Positions 1 to 6,268 of a stretch of 6,268 bases of DNA are shown one piece after another. The DNA is taken from the NCBI GenBank assembly GCA_016286835.1, contig JAEEUD010000115.1, forward strand, positions 1-6,268, in the 5' to 3' direction. Every line of letters begins with the position of its first letter. Position 1 is the first letter of the stretch. This stretch comes from Pyramidobacter sp. (GTDB lineage: Bacteria > Synergistota > Synergistia > Synergistales > Dethiosulfovibrionaceae). The translations under genes were made by a program, and so were the position numbers. The notes below the pieces were generated by a model that saw only the letters and a list, made by a program, of their open reading frames with translations, was not told the DNA's origin and made no database searches.

Positions 1-636
1 GATGGTCAGTGTATCGGAATCGTAGTCGCCGTTCGCTACCAGGCCGCCCTTCGCGGTCAGTCTCGACGTATAACCTCTCACAGTTCTTGTCGTCAGGACG
101 CCGCCCGCATCGATCTGGAGCGTTTTCGATTTCACGTCGACGAAAGTCGCGTCGGTTCCGGCATCAACTGTCAGGACATCCGAGTCAATGAGTCCAGCAG
201 CAGTCACGCTGGCACCGGAGTCCATGCGTGTCTTCCTGGCCGTAAGGCGACCGAGCGAAATATCGTGCGAAGCGTCCAGGTCGACCGAGTTGGCCTTAAT
301 AATCCTGGCATTCACGTCGTTTCCGGCTCGTGCCGTCAAATTGACCGCCTGTGTCGTACCTGTGAGGATCACATCGACCGACGCGGTCAGATGCGTCTCG
401 TCCGCGGAAACGTTGCCTGCTCTGAAAGTACCGCCGGCAAACGCGTCAAAGTTCTTTGCCGTGACGTCGCCGGACAACGTTGTATCTTGCGATGAGACGG
501 TCAGGAGTCCTACGGTCTGGATCTTGCCACTTGCCTCGATATTGCCTTCGCTCGCGGTCATAGCGAGGTTATCGACGCTGATATCGCCAACGACCTCGAC
601 CGTGCCTGTCTGCGCCGTGATGTCGATGCTGCCGCC
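1..636 (-). repeat. Run of regular 17-20-residue beta-solenoid rungs, FHA R-repeat-like
   Basis: Residues 1878-2089 divide into about eleven successive rungs of 17-20 residues. Each has an L/I-x-h-x-A/S strand followed by a short G-x-I/V strand. Examples are SIDITAQTGTVEVVGDI (1880-1896), LAMTASEGNIEASGKI (1901-1916), LLTVSSQDTTLSGDV (1921-1935), VNLTARAGNDVNARI (1975-1989), VDLDASHDISLGRL (1995-2008), VLTVDAGTDATFVDV (2031-2045) and LQIDAGGVLTTRTV (2050-2063). The period is close to the 19-residue repeat known in Bordetella FHA. The rungs continue past the left edge, so the protein does not end here. The DNA copies are diverged. Confidence 0.65.
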
Positions 637-3600
637 GGTGAGACTGGGCCACTGGTCCGTATTGGCAGGGACGAGCACGTCGTTTGACGCCGTGAAGGAG
701 ACTGTTTTTCTCATGTCGCCTTTCAGAACGATGTTGCCGTCAGAGCGGATGTCGGCACTGCTGATGCTGATGCCGGTGATGTTGAGCCAGCCATCATCAA
801 GAGTTCCGTTTTCGCCGGCCAGCCAGGCTTCGCTTTCACCCAGGCTCAACAGCATGACAGTGCGGCTGAAGTCGTTCGACTCGGCGTTCTGCACGCGGAT
901 GGGCGAGTCAGATGAGCCGATATTCCCGCCGATCGTCGCGAGGACGATCTCGCCTGCGTTCAGACGTCCCCGACCGTCACTCATGTAGATGCTCGCGCCG
1001 TCGGCGCTCGTGGAGACGTACAGGCTTTCGCGCGCTGCGATCGAACCGAGCGCCACGTCACCGCTGACGACCTTGATGTAAGCCGACCGCCCGGTATTGG
1101 CGCGCAGCCCCTCGATCGAGCCGTCATCTTGACGTACGGTCAGTTCGACCGTCAGAGGACGGTCTTGACTGCCGATATCCGTATTGATCCCGGCAGCGGC
1201 AATGAACAGGGTGGGTCCCTTCACGGCCGCGCCGCCGGTCGCAAGCGACGGTGAATTATCGCTGACGAACACGTCGCCGCCGGCATACAGTCGGATCATG
1301 CTGAACTCGCTTTCGACCGAATTGATGGCCAGGTCTTTGCGCGGAGAAGCGATCAGGATCACAGTGCCTGCTTTGGCGGTCACGTCTTCTTCGGCTTCCA
1401 GACCGATCTCGTGAGTCGGATGCACGATGAACTGCAGTTTCTCTTCGTCCCACACCACATCGGCAGGATTGACCTGTGACAGTTTTTTCAGCCCGGCCAT
1501 GTCATTTTCGAGCAGCGCATCGCCGCCGGCCTGGATGATATCAATACTGTTTTCAAACGAACCGATATCCTTGTACGATCTCAGCGTGATCGTTTTGCCG
1601 AAGATGAACGGCTCCACGTTGGATTTCACCGTTCCGGGACTGGGGTTGAGGACGGCATCCTGCACGGCGTAGAGCAGATAGTCCTTTGTAAAGCCGCCCA
1701 GAGCTTCGGCATTGATCTGAACGAGGTCGTACAGCTCCGTGCCTTCGGTTTTCTTCTGCTCGGCAATGTACGCGTCGATGTCGGTCACGTTTTCATAACG
1801 GCTGAGATAAGCAAGCTGTTTTTCGAGGAAGATCTTCCGTGTGGTCAGCGTTGCTTTCCATTCCTCGCTGAGTTCGCCGGACGCGAGCTGCTCGTTCACG
1901 CTCTTCAGCGTTTGTACGGCGCTCAGGTACGCCGCGTAATCGGACCGGATCAGCGTTTCCACGTTGGCGATGCTTTCGTCGCGCAGCGCAGCAGTCATCG
2001 AGCTGCCGTCGGCGTCAGTGCTGATGATGCCGGCACTCTTCCAGATCTCGACCAACTCGTTGTCGCTCAGTTTCCTTTCGCGTTCGACCGGATAGGCGTC
2101 GACGATACTGCCGTCTTTCGTCTCCAGAGTCACGTCGCCGTGAGTGTCTACCCAGACGACCTTAAGATCGCCTTTGTCCTTGGTAATGTTGACGGTATCA
2201 ATGGCAAAGGCGCTCAGTCGGGTATCGCCTTCGCCGACGATCGCAAAGGGCACATCCGCCGAGCCGATGCTGCCGGCAGCGCTGTTCAGTTCGATATCGG
2301 CCCCTTCGGCCCTGCCAGTGATCGTGCCATCGGCTTTAAGTGTCGCGGAGCCGTCCACCGCTTTCAGGTCGACGCTTGCCGCGCCGCCGACGACGGCAAG
2401 ATTGATGAGGCCTTCTATGCCGTCTTCTCCCGTCTGCGCCGCTTGGCCCGCTTCGGCCTTCACGTTCACGGTGTCGTCGATCGGAATGAGCTTGACAGGG
2501 TCGCCGCGCCATTCGTCGCCGATCGTTGCCGTTGCCTTCAGGTCCACAGTATTGGAGTTGATCAGCGCGTTGTCGGTGGCAATGATGTTCTTCGCCGTGA
2601 TCGACACTTCGCCGGTCGAAACGTTCGACCTCAACGCGTCCGTCAGCAGCACGTCGGCAGCTTCCGCTTTGATGGTAATGAAGCCGGGCTTCGCGCTTTC
2701 GCGGATGGACACGGAGATCGGGTTGTCAGCTTTCAGCGCCTCCGTGACCGTGACCTGCGTGCCCCACGTCTTGATCCTGCTGCGTGTGATCTTACCGGCA
2801 AAATGTGTCCAGTTGTTGTAACTGACATTATAGTTCCACGCGTCGCTCCCTGTCGTTGAGGGGGTGACTTTCTTGTCGGTGAAGAAGAGCGTGACAGGTT
2901 CATCAACCAATTCAGGATTTTCGAAGAAGTCCCTGAGGCGCTGGTAGTCCTCTGACGACTTGTCAGGGTTCTCACCGAGACGTTGCTTCAAAAACTCCGC
3001 GATCGTCATCACTGTACCGCCGGGGTACACTGTCCCGCTCGAATCAACGACAGTCTCTTTTTTGGTAGTGGGCTCATAACTGTGATCCCAATCGTCATCC
3101 CACCAGTCGAATTCCTGTTGTTGGGTTTGACGCTCTGTCGTCGTCTGCTTCAACACGGAGTTGACGAAATAGCGCAGGCCTGCCTGCGGTTCGTACGTCC
3201 ACGATCCCGCTCCGTTTTCCGAAGTGTATTCCTGCGTCGTATACTGTTTGCCGCCGGCGGGTTTGGCCGTATCGTTGATGACGATCCTGGCGGCGCTGCT
3301 GCGCACGTCGATCAGCCCCAGGCGCAGCGTCGTGTCGAGCGCGCTTTCGATGACGACTTCCGAAGCTCCCGTGTAGGCGATGATGCGCCCGCGGTGCTCG
3401 CGGACAGGGAAGCGCGGGTCGTCCGCTTCTTCCATCTTGTCAATGTCCTTCAGACTTTCCCAGACGTTGGTGTTGATGATCTTACCCGTCAGGTAGATCG
3501 TGCCGCCCGAACCGGTGACGTCGTCCACGACGATGCGCTTCGTCGAGGGATTGTACCAGCTGGCAAGGACGCTGATGTACTCGCCGCGCTGGACGTCATA

Positions 3601-6268
3601 GGTGACGCCGCTCTTCGTGAGCTGATAGGCGGACAGTTCTGAAGGCCGGTCAGCAATGACGGTGCTGCCGCCGCGAGACCAGTCCTTGTCGTACTGCGTG
3701 ATCGTGCCTGCCTTATCGGCGGCGATATTCAGGCTGTACGTGCCAAATCCGCTCTGGATCGTGCCGTTGACGTTGATCACGCCGGCCGTGATGAAGATGT
3801 TGCCGCCGGAAACGACATGACCTACTTTTGTGAAATCGCCTGTCTGCAACAATCCATAGGCTTGTGTTTCATCATAAGGCGTAAAAGTGATCCCTTCTGC
3901 CGGATCGTAGGAACTGATCTGGTTCACTTGCCTCTTGTAATATTCGCTCCAAACATCTTCAGGCGCGCGGTCGATATTGAGGATCCCCTCGCTGTTCAGC
4001 GAGATGGAACCGCGCGGCGCGGTGATGCTGATGCCCTTGCCGCCTATGATGTCGGCGCCCACGGAGCGGATCGAACCGACTGCCGTCGAAAGCGTGACCA
4101 CGCCGGGATAGTTGACGATGCCGCCGCGGTTTTCGATGTCGGAAACGACCGTGAAACGCGCCTTGCCGGTCCTTTTGTCTTTGTCAGTCATCGTGAAATC
4201 GACGTAGGGGTTGCTCCACGTATTTTCCACGGTGATGTTCGGTTCAGCGCCCGCGGCATCGGCAATGACCGTACCGGTGAAACCGGAAGCGCCCTTGGCG
4301 CGCGCTCTCATATCGGCAGCGTCCTTCACGCTGACGGTGTTGACGATGACCTCGCCGCCAGGCGCGAGGATGGAAAGGCCGTTCAGCTTCAGTGCCAGGT
4401 TGCTGTTATTGATGACCGAGATGACGGGGGCGCCGTTGGCGTTGAGGGAGCCCGTGCCTTTGACCGTGCTGCCCCTGACGGTGATGTTGCCGCCTGAGAC
4501 GGAGATCGGGTCGATCTCCAGCCACGGCACCATCAACTTCACCGTGCGATCCCCCTTCTTTTCGGGACGCGCTTCCGGCAGGCCGTACGACTTCAGCGTG
4601 GAAATGATCAGCTCGCGTTCGGCAGCGTAGGAGAGGTACGCGGTGGAAGTACGGTCGCTGTCGGCTTTCTCGATCATCTCATCGAGCTTGGCGAGACGGT
4701 CGTACAGATACGTGTCGTATTCTTTGGTCAGTCCCAGACGATACGTGCCATTGCCGCTTTTGACGGTGACCACCGGCGTCGTGCTGCCGGAGTTCTCCAT
4801 GATGTAGTCATAATCGTCCTTCGTGCCCTGAGTGTAATTGCCCTGCGCGTCCATCTTCAGATACAGCTTGCCGTTATTCCAGTCCATCAAGCTGTAGATA
4901 TCGCCGGACTGTTCGAGCATGGCGAAGCCTCTGCTGATCTCCATCTCGAACTTGTTGTCGTGACCGGCGTTTACCGAGCCGTCAACAGTGACGACGGCAT
5001 CGGTCGTCATGCTGCTGACGGAATCGCCCAGCGCGGTGCTGGCGATGCTGGAGGTCTTTTTCGACGGACCGATCCAGGCATAGCGCTCGACCGAGTCGAT
5101 GACGATGGAGTTGGCCGCCTCCGCGGAAAGCCCGGTGTTGCGCGTCGAGTACACCGACGCGCCGCGGGCGACGGTGACTGCGTTTTTCTGCGTGATCTTA
5201 CGGCTCAGGTCCACGCCGGCACCGCCGATCGCATGGGCAAAGGCCTGCGCAACGCTTTTCATGTTCAGATCGCCTTCAAGCAGGTCAAATCCCCTGCCCG
5301 CAGAGAGGTTCACATCGCGCGCTGAATCGACCGTACCATTGATCGTAATCGTGTTGTTGCGTTTGAGCGTGGCATCCAGATCGCTCGTCGCTCCGCCGAC
5401 GGCTCCACCCTGCAGGTTGCCCAACGCCGTCAGATTGATCGCAGCCGTGTTCCAGGCAGCCATGCTGACATCGGCTTCCCATCCGTTCGTGAGAACTTGT
5501 GCGCCGCTGTCGATCGTGATCGTGTTGTCGAACGTCGCATTAAAATGAAGGTTCGCGTCCGATCCCGCAAACGCGCCGCCGGAAACGATGCGTGCGTACT
5601 CGTTGATTTCGGCGTCGGAGTGTATGGTCAGCGAAATATCGCCGCTGGCGGCCAACTGCGCGTTTTTATTGACAGAGATGCTCGCAGTCTGTTTGATCGT
5701 CGAACGGTCTTCCGTGCCGTTACCGACGATCGCGCCATAGATGTTGCCGGAACCGGTGTAATGGTTGTCAGGATTGTCGATGATCTTATTGGAGGCGTCC
5801 AGTTTCAGTTTGCCGCCTGAGGTCAGCTGAGAATTTTGGGCCACGCTGATGCTGGCCTGCCCCGTCAGGTTCAGGTCATGCTGCGTGCCCGAGCCGGCGC
5901 CAAGAGCTCCGATCACGGAGTCGGCCCAGTCGTCCGTTTTTGTTGTCTGCACAGCCGTGAGCAAGGCGTCGCCGGAGGTGTGCCACTTGCCGGAGACGTT
6001 CACGATCGCCTTGTTGTCGATCGTCGTCTCGCTCCAGGCGGCTTTGGCGCCGCCGCTCGTGGAACCGGCGTCGTCGAAGTAGACCGCGCCGCCGCCGTCA
6101 CCGTCGGTCTCCGCTCGCGTCTGGGAGGAGGCCTGCGCCTTCACGTCCATTGAGGTCAATCTCTGGACAGAAGAGAGATCGTTGGAAAGCGTGATGGCCG
6201 CAGTGCCCTTGTTTGTCACCTGAGCCGAGTTGTTCGACGATCCGAGGGTCACTACGCCGACGCGGATC
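1..6268 (-). CDS. Internal fragment of a giant FHA/LktA-like filamentous adhesin (beta-solenoid exoprotein), open at both ends
   Basis: Reading the minus strand in register with + triplets from base 1 gives 2,089 codons without a stop; base 6268 belongs to a further codon. No start is chosen, because the frame is already open at the right edge and internal Met codons lie in the same repetitive composition. The sequence is dominated by short beta-strand rungs of the form I-x-V/I-x(4-8)-G-D/N-h-x-L-x-A. It has FHA-type signatures such as SGGNIFITAG (820-829), a DIGS-x(3)-PLTV turn (1697-1707) and IYLTGKI (924-930). It is rich in Ala, Gly, Ser, Thr, Asp and Asn and has no Cys at all. Known members of this family are exported across the outer membrane, often by two-partner secretion, and mediate adhesion or act as leukotoxin-type factors. 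The secretion and anchor domains are outside the window, so route, ligand and exact name are inferred. I am sure of the frame, fairly sure of the family and unsure of the species. Confidence 0.9.
637..1632 (-). other. Beta-solenoid region D with FHA-like DIGS turn
   Basis: Residues 1546-1877 contain rungs such as KTITLRSY (1558-1565), SIDIIQAGGDALLE (1574-1587), AGTVILIASPRKDLAINSV (1633-1651) and IRLYAGGDVFVS (1658-1669). They also hold GINTDIGSQDRPLTVEL (1693-1709) and a Ser/Gly-rich stretch, GEIVLATIGGNIGSSDSP (1772-1789). The DIGS-x(3)-PLTV turn (DNA 1147-1179) is a recurrent motif in FHA-family exoproteins and is one of the better family signatures here. A short non-repetitive piece, VNPADVVWDEEKLQFIVHPT (1599-1618), precedes the second half of the region. 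Confidence 0.6.
1633..2100 (-). other. Helical insert 2 (~155 residues) within the solenoid
   Basis: Residues 1390-1545 form a long stretch dominated by Leu, Glu, Lys, Ala, Gln and Tyr, without solenoid turns. Pieces in order are ERERKLSDNELVEIW (1395-1409), NVETLIRSDYAAYLSAVQTL (1435-1454), KIFLEKQLAYLSRYENV (1478-1494), DAYIAEQKKTEG (1498-1509) and LYDLVQINAEALGG (1512-1525), then YLLYAVQDAVL (1530-1540). Beta-rich sequence resumes with FIFGKTITLRSY at 1554-1565. It likely forms a helical bundle or hairpin projecting from the filament. It shares the Y-x(2)-YL-x(5)-L theme with helical insert 1. It is in frame with no Cys or splice motifs, so an intein is unlikely. Confidence 0.6.
2101..2772 (-). 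other. Beta-solenoid region C
   Basis: Residues 1166-1389 return to regular rungs, for example QVTVTEALKADNPISVSI (1171-1188), GFITIKAEAADVLLT (1195-1209), GEVSITAKNI (1219-1228), NTVDLKATATI (1239-1249), ASVDLKAVDGSATLKADGTI (1297-1316) and GDVTLETKDGSIV (1377-1389). One rung set is broken by a Trp/Asp loop that carries an RGD tripeptide (residues 1254-1256). The regular alternation of hydrophobic and polar residues with G-D/N turns supports a stacked beta-solenoid. Confidence 0.6.
2500..2508 (-). other. RGD tripeptide in the adhesin
   Basis: Codons CGC GGC GAC encode Arg-Gly-Asp at residues 1254-1256, in the context DEWRGDPVKL. It is the only RGD in the fragment and lies in a predicted loop between beta rungs. 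Bordetella FHA also carries an RGD linked to integrin binding. About one RGD is expected by chance in a protein of this size, so a functional role is only a possibility. Confidence 0.3.
2773..3240 (-). other. Non-repetitive aromatic/acidic segment inside the adhesin
   Basis: Residues 1010-1165 lack the solenoid rung pattern. They begin with GSWTYEPQAGLRYFVNSVL (1022-1040), pass through a Thr/Gln-rich stretch and reach the very acidic, Trp-rich FDWWDDDWD (1053-1061). A helix-like charged part follows, with AEFLKQRLGENPDK (1090-1103) and RLRDFFENPELVDEP (1110-1124), then an aromatic WNYNVSYNNWTHFAG (1144-1158). The WTY-x-P-x-AGLRYF motif resembles a segment that follows the central solenoid block in related giants. 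The segment may be an exposed loop or a small globular domain looping out of the filament. Its function is unknown. Confidence 0.55.
3241..3900 (-). other. Beta-solenoid module B
   Basis: Residues 790-1009 restart the solenoid with VVSGGNIFITAGVINVNGTI (818-837) followed by QSGFGTY. They continue with RIVVDDVTGSGGTIYLTG (911-928), GRIIAYTGASEVVIES (960-975), LRLGLIDV (981-988) and ARIVINDTA (993-1001). The order strand, SGG turn, strand, turn, 'L-x-L-x-x-L-x-I' and IVIN/IVN matches module A. Module B carries about 30 extra charged residues, including ESLKDIDKMEEAD (937-949). The 'GGNIFITAG-INVNGTIQSG' theme is a hallmark I associate with very large FHA-like proteins. A lower-GC stretch covers its N-terminal end, about 3820-3960. 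Confidence 0.6.
3901..4545 (-). other. Beta-solenoid module A
   Basis: Residues 575-789 form a rung-rich module. Landmarks in order are ISVSGGNITVRG (588-599), PVISVINNSNLALKLNGL (614-631), GGEVIVNTV (638-646), ITVENTWSNPYV (678-689), NRGGIVNYPG (713-722) and APRGSISLNSEG (750-761). This order of strand, SGG turn, strand, 'N-N-S-N' turn and IVN resembles the conserved central block of giant FHA-like adhesins. The module closes with a short aromatic stretch, DVWSEYYK (771-778), before module B begins. It appears homologous to module B at the protein level. Confidence 0.6.
4561..4755 (-). other. Helical insert 1 between beta-solenoid modules
   Basis: Residues 505-569 break the beta pattern. 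They are rich in Lys, Glu, Leu, Ala, Arg and Tyr and include EYDTYLYDRLAKLDEMIEKA (516-535) and YLSYAAERELI (544-554), both strongly helix-like. A Tyr/Trp/Asp linker with DWNNGKLYLK (462-471) precedes it and a new solenoid module follows. The pattern Y-x(2)-YL-x(5)-L is shared with the larger helical insert at 1633-2100. Helical hairpins of this kind interrupt the solenoid in other giant FHA-like proteins. No function can be assigned from the sequence. Confidence 0.6.
4921..6201 (-). repeat. Tandem array of ~52-63-residue LktA-like beta-solenoid units (protein-level repeats)
   Basis: About eight diverged units can be aligned on a core of hydrophobic-x-hydrophobic, then 6-12 residues, then G/D-x-hydrophobic-x-L/M. 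Core examples are AITLSNDL (24-31), AIVNVSGK (87-94), ASISVAQN (138-145), ASISVNKN (195-202), TITIDSGA (249-256), TITINGTV (306-313), AVTVARGA (363-370) and VVTVDGSV (425-432). Core-to-core spacings are 63, 52, 57, 53, 57, 57 and 62 residues. Most units also hold a Gly/Ala-rich turn 30-40 residues after the core, such as GALGAG, GAIVGNG, GGAFAG, GGAVGGA or AIGGAG. The spacing and the GGA-type turns resemble the tandem repeats known in Fusobacterium LktA-type adhesins, a comparison made from memory. The array probably continues past the right edge. The units have diverged, so recent expansion is not evident. Confidence 0.75.

Noticed and set aside
188..988. Open frame of 266 codons on the + strand in another register
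   Set aside because: The Ser/Ala/Val/Pro-rich product mirrors the antisense of the solenoid codons. It has no domain or credible ribosome binding site and fully overlaps the adhesin frame.
1483..1488. Run of six T (another at 3058-3063) as possible phase-variation slippage tracts
   Set aside because: Six bases is short for slipped-strand phase variation, and the frame is intact through both runs.
1984..2019. Asp-rich DADGSS stretch considered as an EF-hand or dockerin-type calcium loop
   Set aside because: The loop lacks the full DxDxDG-x(5)-E spacing and is not repeated, so calcium binding cannot be supported.
1633..2100. Helical insert 2 considered as an intein or inserted foreign gene
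   Set aside because: It is in frame, has no Cys or intein splice motifs and no start or stop. Its codon use matches the flanks.
2144..2821. Open frame of 225 codons on the + strand, Ser/Ala/Val-rich and superficially membrane-like
   Set aside because: Low-complexity shadow of the same kind, overlapping both the adhesin and another antisense frame.
1912..2859. Long open frame on the + strand (315 codons) in the exact antisense register
   Set aside because: It is a shadow of the minus-strand gene. In this register a + stop can only be TAA, TAG or TGA opposite TTA, CTA or TCA codons. TTA and CTA are absent, so only rare TCA serines close it (the stop at 2857-2859 is a TCA Ser). The product is Arg/Asp/His-rich and resembles no family.
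2983..3642. Open frame of 219 codons on the + strand
   Set aside because: Same antisense register; it ends opposite a TCA serine codon at 3640-3642. There is no recognisable domain, and the opposing frame is clearly coding.
3817..4497. Open frame of 226 codons on the + strand
   Set aside because: Same antisense artefact, ending opposite a TCA serine at 4495-4497. Composition is skewed to Asp, Arg and Val.

Overview
The whole window is one uninterrupted reading frame on the minus strand. Taking + strand triplets from base 1 and reverse-complementing them gives 2,089 consecutive sense codons, with no TAA, TAG or TGA from base 6267 down to base 1. No start or stop falls in the window, so the gene continues beyond both edges and is longer than 6.27 kb. 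There is no intergenic space, second gene, RNA gene, promoter, terminator, IS element or CRISPR array that I can support. Residue numbers below count within the fragment: residue 1 is at 6265-6267 and residue 2089 at 1-3.

The product looks like the interior of a very large secreted filamentous adhesin. It belongs to the broad group of filamentous haemagglutinin (FHA)-like and leukotoxin LktA-like beta-solenoid exoproteins. From N to C it holds: (1) a tandem array of about eight units spaced 52-63 residues apart (6201 down to 4921); (2) a short helical insert (4755-4561); (3) two successive, apparently homologous beta-solenoid modules (4545-3901 and 3900-3241); (4) a non-repetitive segment rich in Trp, Tyr, Asp and Glu (3240-2773); (5) more beta-solenoid, with a single RGD tripeptide (2772-2101); (6) a helical or mixed insert of about 155 residues (2100-1633); (7) more beta-solenoid with an FHA-like DIGS-x(3)-PLTV turn (1632-637); and (8) a regular run of 17-20-residue rungs to the left edge (636-1).

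The fragment contains no cysteine and no TTA or CTA leucine codon. It is rich in Ala, Gly, Ser, Thr, Val, Asp and Asn, as expected for a surface beta-solenoid protein of a diderm bacterium. GC is about 57% by eye, with some lower-GC stretches in linker regions. LktA-like giants of this GC suggest an anaerobic host-associated diderm such as a Negativicute (Selenomonas-like) or a Synergistota member (Pyramidobacter-like). That assignment is a low-confidence inference.

The secretion domain (TPS/haemagglutination-activity domain or signal peptide), any C-terminal autotransporter, SLH or anchor domain, and any partner TpsB/FhaC transporter would lie outside the window. The secretion route therefore cannot be decided here. 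I found no evidence of a new multi-gene system. The interesting content is the modular architecture of this one giant protein.
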